From assembly GCA_049610385.1 (NCBI GenBank), contig JBMYZL010000037.1, forward strand, positions 1-14,008: 14,008 nt of DNA, in the 5' to 3' direction. The notes below the pieces were generated by a model. That model saw nothing but the letters and a program-made list of their open reading frames with translations. It was not told the DNA's origin and ran no database searches. Below, in pieces: positions 1-6,409 of this stretch. Both the position numbers and the translations under genes were made by a program. The first letter of the stretch is position 1; each line of letters starts with the position of its first letter. This DNA is from JBMYZL01 sp049610385. Lineage in GTDB: Bacteria > Bacteroidota > Bacteroidia > Flavobacteriales_D > Sanyastnellaceae.

Positions 1-51
<51 letters not shown>

Positions 52-247
52 AAAAAGTTTAATCTTGTCGAATCTCAGGGAATCTAACGCCTGGTCACCC
101 GAAGGTTACCAGACACCACCATCCGGGGGGATGATGGATTTTGTTGGACTTCCTTCGTTGCTGAAAGAAGTCCGGGCTGCTGCATCAAGTCAAAGAACGT
201 TTATCGATTGAGCCTCACGGCTTCATCATTTGCTCATATCAAAGCGG
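52..247 (-). promoter_or_regulatory. 16S rRNA leader with stable hairpins
   Basis: This is about 195 nt of non-coding leader between the nearest promoter and the 16S start. It contains a clean hairpin at 91-112: arms of five and three base pairs separated by one mismatch, capped on the transcribed strand by C(UUCG)G, an exceptionally stable tetraloop. A second stem pairs 146-152 with 167-173 (seven pairs, 14-nt loop), and a weaker one pairs 119-123 with 133-137. Such leaders normally carry antitermination and rRNA-processing signals. The RNase III stem cannot be verified because the 16S trailer is outside the window. Confidence 0.7.
189..198 (-). promoter_or_regulatory. boxA-like antitermination element, copy 1
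   Basis: The minus strand reads GTTCTTTGAC here, resembling the rRNA antitermination boxA (E. coli TGCTCTTTAACA), which binds the NusB/S10 complex. It lies inside the leader, downstream of promoter P1. The related copies at 442-450 and 541-551, each also downstream of a promoter and each preceded by TCGA (204-207 for this copy), strengthen the call. The function is inferred. Confidence 0.5.
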
Positions 248-251
248 ACGA

Positions 252-281
252 CAAAGGTAACCTTTAATTTGCTTTCGACAA
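252..281 (-). promoter_or_regulatory. rRNA promoter P1 (Bacteroidota -33/-7 type)
   Basis: On the minus strand TTG (279-281) is followed after exactly 19 nt by TACCTTTG (252-259), a full match to the Bacteroidota -7 consensus TAnnTTTG. Transcription would start near 246-248 and run leftwards through the leader into 16S. It is the promoter closest to the rRNA gene. Confidence 0.75.
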
Positions 282-441
282 CCTTTTGTTGAAAACTCAT
301 TTTCTGGTTTCGCTACCTCCCATTTATTCAAATGGGCGGCAAAGGCTTTTGAGATTTCAACTTCTCTCGCCTTGGATGTTTTCATGAAGCCTGAGAACGA
401 ACCCCTACTTCTTGAAACTCCGCCATGTCATTACCGCCTTT
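282..441. other. Spacer between rRNA promoters P1 and P2
   Basis: I see no gene in this stretch. It holds one small perfect hairpin, CCCATTT/AAATGGG (319-325 with 330-336, loop ATTC), without a U-tract, so it is not a convincing terminator. Transcripts from P2 or P3 would pass through it. Confidence 0.6.
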
Positions 442-450
442 TCAAAGAAC
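442..450 (-). promoter_or_regulatory. boxA-like element, copy 2
   Basis: GTTCTTTGA on the minus strand, 20 nt downstream of the P2 -7 box, with TCGA at 458-461 preceding it. It has the same motif and order as the copies after P1 and P3. An antitermination role is inferred from similarity to boxA. Confidence 0.45.
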
Positions 451-470
451 CATTCCCTCGATTGGGGCGG

Positions 471-500
471 CAAATGTACACTGTTTTTTTAAACCTACAA
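471..500 (-). promoter_or_regulatory. rRNA promoter P2 (Bacteroidota -33/-7 type)
   Basis: The minus strand has TTG (498-500), a 19-nt spacer, and TACATTTG (471-478), a perfect TAnnTTTG match with the same spacing as P1. Upstream of the -33 element (511-528 on the plus strand) are T-runs, giving A-tracts on the transcribed strand that could act like an UP element. The start site would be near 466. Confidence 0.72.
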
Positions 501-540
501 CAACAATGATTTTTTTTTCACTGTTTTTGCTCGTCCGTTT

Positions 541-551
541 TGTCAAAGAAC
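541..551 (-). promoter_or_regulatory. boxA-like element, copy 3
   Basis: GTTCTTTGACA on the minus strand, 23 nt downstream of the P3 -7 box and preceded by TCGA at 562-565. It shares GTTCTTTGAC with copy 1. The role is inferred from its likeness to boxA and its repeated placement. Confidence 0.45.
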
Positions 552-574
552 TCGCCTTCCTTCGAAAGCGGGGG

Positions 575-609
575 CAAATGTACTGCAATCAATCTTTACC
601 CGAAACAAA
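575..609 (-). promoter_or_regulatory. rRNA promoter P3 candidate
   Basis: A perfect TACATTTG (575-582) on the minus strand is followed by CCCCCGC, very like the P2 context. The best -33 candidate is TTTG at 606-609, with a 23-nt spacer to the TTG, longer than at P1 and P2, so this promoter is less certain. It begins only 6 nt beyond the stop codon of the SCO1-type gene. Confidence 0.5.
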
Positions 610-615
610 ATCGAT

Positions 616-1269
616 CTACTTTTTTTCGTTTTTTTTCTGGTTCAGCAATCGAACGTCTTCCACCAATTGATTTACAGCGGTTTCATCAGTTCCGTCATAA
701 AACCCTCGCAAGCGTCCCATGCCATCTACAAGGGCAACATTCTCTGTATGTATGAAATCTTGCATCCCACCATCTCCCTCCTCGAGACATGTGAAATAGC
801 TCTTTCTGGCCAATTTGTAAATCGCTTTTTTTTCGCCGGTGAGGAACCACCAGCGGTTTGCATCAGCATTGTACCGTTCAGCATAACTGTGTAATACAGG
901 AACGCTATCCGCCTGAGGCGTCACACTGTGACTCAAAATCATCACACCGGATTCATCAATGAGCGCATCCTGGGCCTTTTTGAGATTCTCGGTCATGATG
1001 GGACAAATCGTCGGGCAACGCGTGAAAAAGAAATCCACGATGAGAATTTGTCCGGTGACATCGTCTTTTGTCACGGTGTCCCCCCTTTGATTCACCAGTT
1101 CAAATGGCAAAATAGAGTGGCGGGATTTCATCCGAACATCTGCATCAATCAAAGCAGGGTTGATATCTCTCGGTTCCAAAATGGGTAGATCTTCTTCCGG
1201 TGCCAAAATGAAATAGCCCACCCCCACAGCAACGGCAAAAGTGCCCAGCAAAGCATAAAGTGATTTCAT
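616..1269 (-). CDS. SCO1/SenC-family thioredoxin-fold protein
   Basis: This is a 217-aa protein with one N-terminal membrane anchor (about residues 4-22) and a periplasmic thioredoxin-like domain. The SCO copper-site signature is present: CPTIC with Cys85 and Cys89, and the distal His174 in FIHTENVALVD. Family members bind copper and help metallate the CuA centre of cytochrome c oxidase, or act as thiol oxidoreductases. The start at 1269 was chosen because it is immediately followed by the hydrophobic anchor; an in-frame upstream extension to 1365 would lie inside the neighbour and reads as shadow sequence. Its ATG overlaps the stop of the amidohydrolase gene (ATGA), so it is the last gene of a three-gene operon. 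No cytochrome oxidase gene is in the window, so the exact role is inferred from the family. No clear terminator follows before the rRNA promoters. Confidence 0.93.
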   Translation of the reverse strand: MKSLYALLGTFAVAVGVGYFILAPEEDLPILEPRDINPALIDADVRMKSRHSILPFELVNQRGDTVTKDDVTGQILIVDFFFTRCPTICPIMTENLKKAQDALIDESGVMILSHSVTPQADSVPVLHSYAERYNADANRWWFLTGEKKAIYKLARKSYFTCLEEGDGGMQDFIHTENVALVDGMGRLRGFYDGTDETAVNQLVEDVRLLNQKKNEKK

Positions 1270-2951
1270 TGAAGTCTCGTGTAATCCTGAAACACCCATT
1301 TGCCCGACAACATGGTTCCCACGGTAATGGACTCCAGCACTTCTTCCGGAGTAACGGCCAACCAATTCCGATCCACCACAACTATGTCTGCAATCTTTCC
1401 CGGTTCAAGGGTGCCCAAATCATCCTCTTCGAAACTCGCCAAAGCCGCCCACAACGTCATGCCCAATAAAGCGTCTGAGGGCATCAAGGCCTGATCCATC
1501 AGAAATCCGCCTTTCGGTTTTCCTTGTGAATCTCGTCGAGCGACTGCTGCATAGAAAGTCTTCCTGGGGTCGATGTCTTCCACCGGGAAATCTGTTCCCA
1601 ATGCCAACATGCCCAAGGCACCTTGGAGATTCTTATATGCATAAGCTCGCCCCAGTCGATTTCTGCCCAAACGGAGACCTGCCCAATACATATCACTCGT
1701 CGCATGGGTGGGTTGCACAGATGGGATGATGGAGTGTTTGGCAAACAAGGGAATGTCTTCCTTGGCCACAACCTGCGCATGCTCGATCCGCCAACGTTTG
1801 TCATTTACCCCACCCAGCACCTTACCATAAAGGCCAAGAGCTATGCGATTTGCACGGTCGCCAATCGCATGGGTTGCCACTTGAAAGCCGGCGTCATGCA
1901 ACTTTCTAAATCGATTGAGAACCGCATCCAAATCCCCTTCCAATTCAAGCCCACTCCAATCCGGACGATCTGCATAGGGCTCAAGCAATGCTGCCCCCCT
2001 CGAACCCAATGCACCATCCAAATAAAACTTAAAGCCCTTTACCGTGAAATGTCCAGCATCTAAAATTCCGCGATGCAACCAATAATCGTGAGACTCCGGG
2101 GTGTCGGAAGCCCAAGCCCAAGTGCGAATGCGCAAATGGCCCGCGGCATACGCCTTTTCCAAAAATGTCAAATCATCCACACCCAATCCCGCATCTACAA
2201 CTGAGGTGATGCCCATTTCGAACAATTGTGATTCTGCCTCTTGCAAGGCCCCTATTCTCGTGGCGGAATCCAAGGGCGGAATCACCCGCTTAACCCACTC
2301 CATGGCCTCATCCACCAAAACCCCGGTCAATTCGCCACGGGCATCCACCATGATCTCCCCGCCTGGTACCTGCATGCCTTTATCAATGCCTGCCGCACGC
2401 AAAGCAACGCCGTTCGCAATCAAAGCATGACCATCCACGCGTTCGAGAACAACTGGTCGATCCGGGAAGAGGGAATCCAATGCGGATCGGTTGGGCCACT
2501 CAGGGAGCACCCAGTCGTTTTGATCCCAGCCCCGACCTTGAATCCATGGCAACGGCGACGATTTCGCGAAATCCTCCACGTCCTCCAGCACAGCTCGCCA
2601 TGAATCTGTGCCCACAAGGTTCACCTGAGTCAAGCCTTCAGCAAAACCCAAAAAATGGGCATGCGCGTCAATCAAACCCGGCATCACCACGTGTCCGCGC
2701 AAATCCGTTCTTTCAGCACTCCGATATTTATTGAGGATTGTACGTTCTTTACCCACTTCGAGAATGCGACCCTCCCGTATGGCCATGGCTTGGCCGACAG
2801 TCGGGATGTTTTCCGATTGAGTCATTGTCAGAATGGTGCCATTGTGCAAAATCAAATCCGCATGCTCGGATTGAAATGCACAAGAAGTCGACAGAAACAG
2901 CAACGCCCCGATGCCGACGAGTACAGCATTTGTATTTCGCTTTTGATTCAT
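1266..2951 (-). CDS. YtcJ-like amidohydrolase (Amidohydro_3), predicted exported lipoprotein
   Basis: This 561-aa metal-dependent hydrolase belongs to the amidohydrolase superfamily. Visible metal and active-site motifs are the HAH pair in GLIDAHAHF (His97, His99), Lys308 in the FKFYLDGALGSRG block, THAIGD (His361), EHAQ (His391) and GTDFPVED (Asp454). Family members hydrolyse exocyclic amide, ester or N-substituted bonds; the substrate cannot be told from sequence. The N-terminus is a signal sequence ending LSTSC (Cys24). This is a loose lipobox, so it is probably a lipoprotein in the periplasm or outer membrane, with less certainty than the enzyme family. The start at 2951 places this signal at the N-terminus; an upstream in-frame ATG at 3020 would lie inside the SDR gene. 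ATGA overlaps link it to the genes on both sides. Confidence 0.93.
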   Translation of the reverse strand: MNQKRNTNAVLVGIGALLFLSTSCAFQSEHADLILHNGTILTMTQSENIPTVGQAMAIREGRILEVGKERTILNKYRSAERTDLRGHVVMPGLIDAHAHFLGFAEGLTQVNLVGTDSWRAVLEDVEDFAKSSPLPWIQGRGWDQNDWVLPEWPNRSALDSLFPDRPVVLERVDGHALIANGVALRAAGIDKGMQVPGGEIMVDARGELTGVLVDEAMEWVKRVIPPLDSATRIGALQEAESQLFEMGITSVVDAGLGVDDLTFLEKAYAAGHLRIRTWAWASDTPESHDYWLHRGILDAGHFTVKGFKFYLDGALGSRGAALLEPYADRPDWSGLELEGDLDAVLNRFRKLHDAGFQVATHAIGDRANRIALGLYGKVLGGVNDKRWRIEHAQVVAKEDIPLFAKHSIIPSVQPTHATSDMYWAGLRLGRNRLGRAYAYKNLQGALGMLALGTDFPVEDIDPRKTFYAAVARRDSQGKPKGGFLMDQALMPSDALLGMTLWAALASFEEDDLGTLEPGKIADIVVVDRNWLAVTPEEVLESITVGTMLSGKWVFQDYTRLQ

Positions 2952-3742
2952 GATGCAGATCGATTGAAATGGTATGCAGATGCTTGGTCGGAAGGCATGA
3001 CCAGCAAATCTTGTATGCAAACATGTTCAGGACGTGTCACAGCAAACATCACGGTTTCAGCAACATCATCTGCCACCAAGGGTTGAAATCCCTGATAAAC
3101 CGATTCCGCGCGTTGCACATCCCCTTTGAATCGGACTTCCGAAAACTCCGTGTGAACCGCGCCGGGAGCAATTTGGATGACTTGAATTCCACGGGGCAGC
3201 AAATCCATGCGCATCGCCTGGGTCAATCCATCCACGGCAAACTTCGATGCATTGTAAACAGCTGCACCCGGATACGCTTGCCGACCTGCGATGCTGCCAA
3301 TGTTCACAATCCGGCACCCTCTCGACATGCGAGGCGCCAGGGATTTGGTCACATGCAACAACCCCTTGATGTTGGTGTCCAACATCCGATCCCAATCGTC
3401 CCATTCCCCTTCATCAAGGGGCCCCAGTCCAACAGCAAGCCCCGCATTGTTGATCAAAACCTTTGGGGTCCAATCCGCAGGAATTGAGGAGCACGCCGCA
3501 ATCGTGGCTTGTCGGTCACGCACATCAAAAGCAAGGGCCTCGACGGAGACCCCTTTGCTTCGGAATTCAGCCACCAAAGCGGACAACCGATTTTTGCGTC
3601 TTCCCGTCAAAACGAGCGCAAAACCTCCAGCCTTTGCCGCATGACGGGCAATGGACTCTCCGATGCCTGAAGTGGCACCTGTGACCATCATCACCACATG
3701 GTCTTGGGGAGGGTGGGATGAAGAAAACGCGAAATTCGTCAT
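2948..3742 (-). CDS. YdfG-like short-chain dehydrogenase/reductase
   Basis: This 264-aa classical SDR has the Rossmann motif TGATSGIG (residues 21-28), an Arg-rich segment TGRRKNR after beta-2 that suggests NADP(H) preference, NNAG (98-101), and the catalytic tetrad Asn124, Ser150, Tyr163 and Lys167. The block EFSEVRFKGD and the overall layout closely recall E. coli YdfG, an NADP-dependent 3-hydroxy acid (serine/allo-threonine) dehydrogenase. The family call is firm; the substrate is inferred. The start at 3742 gives a 20-residue lead before the Rossmann motif. An internal ATG at 3691 would give a YdfG-sized N-terminus and is a real alternative. It is the first gene of the SDR-amidohydrolase-SCO1 operon and diverges from the T9SS gene across 55 bp. 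Confidence 0.92.
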   Translation of the reverse strand: MTNFAFSSSHPPQDHVVMMVTGATSGIGESIARHAAKAGGFALVLTGRRKNRLSALVAEFRSKGVSVEALAFDVRDRQATIAACSSIPADWTPKVLINNAGLAVGLGPLDEGEWDDWDRMLDTNIKGLLHVTKSLAPRMSRGCRIVNIGSIAGRQAYPGAAVYNASKFAVDGLTQAMRMDLLPRGIQVIQIAPGAVHTEFSEVRFKGDVQRAESVYQGFQPLVADDVAETVMFAVTRPEHVCIQDLLVMPSDQASAYHFNRSAS

Positions 3743-3797
3743 GGAGTTTGGCCTGAATGATTCAATTTTGGCGCAAATTTCCATCAAAACGCTACAC

Positions 3798-4700
3798 ATG
3801 AGCACATTTTACCGCATGGCCTTGGGCCTTTTTTCTGCAATTGGCGTGAGTTCCGCTTCTGGACAAACGGTCACGCACACCATTCAACAAGTGCAGGGCG
3901 AGCTTTTTGCTTCTCCTTTGGCTGGACAAATCGTCACCACCACTGGCATCATCAGCGCCAACGAAATGACCAGTTCCACCTCGGGCGTAATCGGGTATTT
4001 TTTACAAAACGGGGCTGGACCTTGGTCGGGCATTTTTGTCTACGACAACACCCAACTCCCCAATGAAGGGGACGAAGTGATCATCACTGCCGAAGTGACG
4101 GAGTACTTCGATTGCACCGAGTTGATCAATGTAAGTTACTTCGAAGTGGTGTCCACTGGTAACGAGGTCGCTGCAGAAGTGGTGAGCACCGGTGTGCTTG
4201 GTTCTGAGGGAGAACCTTATGAAGGGGTTTTGGTCACCATTTTCGAGGCTCAATGCACAACACCCGATGCCGACTATGGGGAGGCCATCTTTAACGATGG
4301 ATCGGGTGAAGTCAAAACCAATGACTACATCTACATTCCCGAAGATGGGTGGGTACAAGATGAAATTTACACCTTGACAGGTCCATTGCACTATACTTAT
4401 GAGGAATACAAAATTGAGGTGAGAAGTGCTGATGATGTTCAGGTGGGCACAGCGGTGAAGGAGATGGCTGGCAGAATGTTGCAGGCCTTCCCCAACCCAG
4501 CAAATGAATCGATGCAGGTCATTTTCCCTGAGCCCATGGACGTGGTTCGTGTGTACGATATGAAAGGAGGTCTTGTCCACCAAACTTTTGCGATCCGAGG
4601 CCTGTGGACTCTACCTGTAGCAGAATGGCAACCGGGACAATACGTGATTGAGGCTTGGGCTGGAACCACCCGTTACCACCAAAGAATTCAGAAGCACTGA
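3798..4700 (+). CDS. Secreted OB-fold protein with T9SS sorting domain
   Basis: This 300-aa protein has a signal peptide (about residues 1-22, ending SSASG), two OB-like halves (about 28-120 and 135-215), and a C-terminal type IX secretion sorting domain (about 228-300) opening with FPNPANESM and closing with GQYVIEAW and a basic tail. The first half, with SPLAGQIVTTTGIISA, GYFLQNGAGPWSGIFVYDN and the GDEVIITAEVTEY strand, resembles the OB-fold domain found in front of secreted nucleases of the YhcR/ExeM type. The nuclease domain itself is absent. It should be exported through the inner membrane by Sec and across the outer membrane by the Por machinery. Binding of nucleic acid or polysaccharide is possible but unproven. 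The start at 3798 was chosen for the signal peptide; the longer frame from 3651 runs antisense into the SDR gene. Confidence 0.88.
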   Translation: MSTFYRMALGLFSAIGVSSASGQTVTHTIQQVQGELFASPLAGQIVTTTGIISANEMTSSTSGVIGYFLQNGAGPWSGIFVYDNTQLPNEGDEVIITAEVTEYFDCTELINVSYFEVVSTGNEVAAEVVSTGVLGSEGEPYEGVLVTIFEAQCTTPDADYGEAIFNDGSGEVKTNDYIYIPEDGWVQDEIYTLTGPLHYTYEEYKIEVRSADDVQVGTAVKEMAGRMLQAFPNPANESMQVIFPEPMDVVRVYDMKGGLVHQTFAIRGLWTLPVAEWQPGQYVIEAWAGTTRYHQRIQKH

Positions 4701-4740
4701 CGAAAAACGCCCCTTGTAAGTTCTTTACGTAGAAGGAAAA

Positions 4741-4776
4741 AGGCCGGCTTCCCGAATGGGGAACCGGCTTTTTTTT
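4741..4776. terminator. Strong bidirectional intrinsic terminator
   Basis: GCCGG (4743-4747) pairs with CCGGC (4764-4768), then TTCCC (4749-4753) pairs with GGGAA (4759-4763), with one bulged C and a short GAATG loop. An eight-T run follows on the plus strand (4769-4776) and an A-run (4737-4741) precedes the stem, so it works for both strands. It sits between the convergent T9SS gene and methyltransferase gene. Confidence 0.93.
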
Positions 4777-4808
4777 CAATGGGCTCTGCGCAATGTGCCT
4801 GACCCAAT

Positions 4809-5984
4809 TCAATGGGAAGCCTCAGGCTCGGCACGAATGTCAAATCCAGCCCACCGGCATTCCAACGGGCCATTGAACACCCCGTGCCTGCGATGAGGTC
4901 TCAGCCCCACTCGCTTCAAGGCCTCTTGATCGCTGGAAATGATCCAGGCTGAAAATCCGGACCAATGGAATTTCAACCGATCTCCGATGGCTTCATAAAA
5001 GGCAATCAAGTCATTTTCTTGCATGCGCTCTCCGTAGGGTGGATTCAAGACTAGCAAACCCTCTTCAGAGCGTGGACTCAATTTGAAAAAATCCATTCGA
5101 CCCAATTCCGCTGCTCCGTCCAATTCCATATTCGACAAGGCTTGACGTGTCCTCGAAACCGCACCAAAATCCCTGTCAGACGTGTAAATTTTGGTTTCCA
5201 CAGGCTCTCGAGCTGCGGCCAATTCATCACGCACAGCCCACCATTCATCCTCGTCAAACCCACGCCAATGCATGAAAGCGAACCGTCGTCGATGCCAATT
5301 GACAGGCCAACCAGATGCCTGCAACACCGCCTCAACCGTGAATGTCCCTGAACCACACATGGGATCGTACAAAGTCATGCCTGGCTCCCACCCAGCAAGA
5401 CCGAGTAGCCCCGCTGCCAAACATTCATTCAATGGCGCTTTCGCCCCTTCAGGTCGATATCCCCTTCGTGAAAGTGGTTCGCCTGCTGCATCCAAAGAAA
5501 TCGTCACCTCAGCGTGACTGATGTGCAAATGGATCCGTACATCTGGTCGCTCCCGATCCACCGAGGGTCTGATGCCATGGGACTGGGCACGAAAATGGTC
5601 GGCAATCGCATCTTTCAACTTGAGCATGGCATACTGCGAGTGGCTGAAGTGTTTTGAATACACCGTCGCATCAATGGCAAAACTCGCATCGTGGGACATG
5701 ACCGCTCCCCAGTCAAAACCGCGGGCATACTCATACAACACCTCGGGTGTGGAAGCCTCAAAAGCATAGACTGGACGCAAAACACGAAGCGCATGACGAC
5801 TCGAGATGCATATGCGAATCAAGGCGGCCATGTCAGCCTCGAACTGCGCCCCACGACGAACACAATCAACATTCAAGGCACCAGCATCCTCCAATTCTTG
5901 GACGAGGAGGCCTTCCATTGACGCCAAACATTTCGCAAAATATCGAGGGGCACCTGAAACGCTCTCCAATGATTCAAATCCCAT
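4809..5984 (-). CDS. THUMP-domain RNA methyltransferase, RlmL/TrmN-like
   Basis: This 391-aa class I SAM-dependent RNA methyltransferase has an N-terminal ferredoxin-like/THUMP region (about residues 12-165) that grips RNA. The catalytic domain shows the SAM motif DPMCGSGTF (207-215) and the amino-methyltransferase motif NPPYGER (314-320). NPPY enzymes of this group methylate the exocyclic amine of guanine. The nearest well-known relative is the N-terminal half of RlmL (23S rRNA m2G2445), but a tRNA target as in TrmN/Trm14 cannot be excluded. The start at 5984 (MGFESLESVS) shares its A with the last base of the SUI1-gene stop (TGATG), implying translational coupling. A longer in-frame reading to 6101 would run back into that gene. 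The gene ends at the bidirectional terminator. Confidence 0.9.
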   Translation of the reverse strand: MGFESLESVSGAPRYFAKCLASMEGLLVQELEDAGALNVDCVRRGAQFEADMAALIRICISSRHALRVLRPVYAFEASTPEVLYEYARGFDWGAVMSHDASFAIDATVYSKHFSHSQYAMLKLKDAIADHFRAQSHGIRPSVDRERPDVRIHLHISHAEVTISLDAAGEPLSRRGYRPEGAKAPLNECLAAGLLGLAGWEPGMTLYDPMCGSGTFTVEAVLQASGWPVNWHRRRFAFMHWRGFDEDEWWAVRDELAAAREPVETKIYTSDRDFGAVSRTRQALSNMELDGAAELGRMDFFKLSPRSEEGLLVLNPPYGERMQENDLIAFYEAIGDRLKFHWSGFSAWIISSDQEALKRVGLRPHRRHGVFNGPLECRWAGFDIRAEPEASH

Positions 5985-6346
5985 CAGCCCCCTTTTTGTT
6001 TGACATGCATGCCCAAGTCTTTCAACGCCGACATGATGACTGTTCTGAAGTCTCCCTGAATCAAGATTTGTCCATCTTTGACGGCGCCGCCAGCACCGCA
6101 TTTGGTTTTGAGCGATCTTCCCAATGCCTCGATGCGGTCAAGGGCCACACCTTCAACCAATGTCACGGGCTTGCCAGCCCTGTTCTTCCGACTGAGACTC
6201 ACATAAACAAGTCCGTGAACCGTTGGCTCATCTTCCACTGGCGCCAAATCCGCGAACAAATCTGCAAATGTGGCCTGTGGATTCGTGCTGTACACCATTC
6301 CATCTTCCTCTGCTCCATGGCGTTTGGACTTTTTCTTGCTTTTCAT
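5984..6346 (-). CDS. SUI1/eIF1-family translation initiation factor (YciH-like)
   Basis: This 120-aa protein has a lysine-rich start (MKSKKKSKR), a linker with acidic stretches, and a C-terminal SUI1 domain (about residues 45-117). The family hallmark is visible: GKPVTLVEG, then LKTKCGAGGAVKDG, then ILIQGDFR. Eukaryotic eIF1 and bacterial YciH act on the small ribosomal subunit and influence start-codon fidelity; in bacteria the role is accessory. It lies 63 nt downstream of sucC and overlaps the RNA methyltransferase gene by one base, so the two are almost certainly co-translated. I found no convincing promoter in the 63-nt gap, so transcription from the sucC promoter is likely. Confidence 0.93.
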   Translation of the reverse strand: MKSKKKSKRHGAEEDGMVYSTNPQATFADLFADLAPVEDEPTVHGLVYVSLSRKNRAGKPVTLVEGVALDRIEALGRSLKTKCGAGGAVKDGQILIQGDFRTVIMSALKDLGMHVKQKGG

Positions 6347-6409
6347 CCCATTTCACATTCACCAAGGTCAGCAAACCATTTTGTTCCTGTCCAAATCACG
6401 ACTTGACCA

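Noticed and set aside
319..336. The CCCATTT/AAATGGG hairpin as a terminator between promoters P2 and P1.
   Set aside because: The stem is AT-rich, with no U-run after it on the minus strand, and lies where the leader transcript from P2 would have to pass.
425..670. An 81-codon plus-strand reading frame between the 16S gene and the SCO1-type gene.
   Set aside because: It runs antisense across two promoters and two boxA-like elements, is full of T-tract-derived Phe, and shows no recognisable domain.
3743..3797. Overlapping 7/8 matches to the -7 box on both strands (CAATTTTG at 3763, GAAATTTG at 3774-3781) between the divergent SDR and T9SS genes.
   Set aside because: Neither has a correctly spaced TTG, and AT-rich sequence gives such matches by chance. 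A promoter must exist nearby but I cannot place it.
5747..6406. A 219-codon plus-strand reading frame.
   Set aside because: It lies antisense to the SUI1 and methyltransferase genes, both firmly identified. Its composition is that of a complementary-strand shadow.
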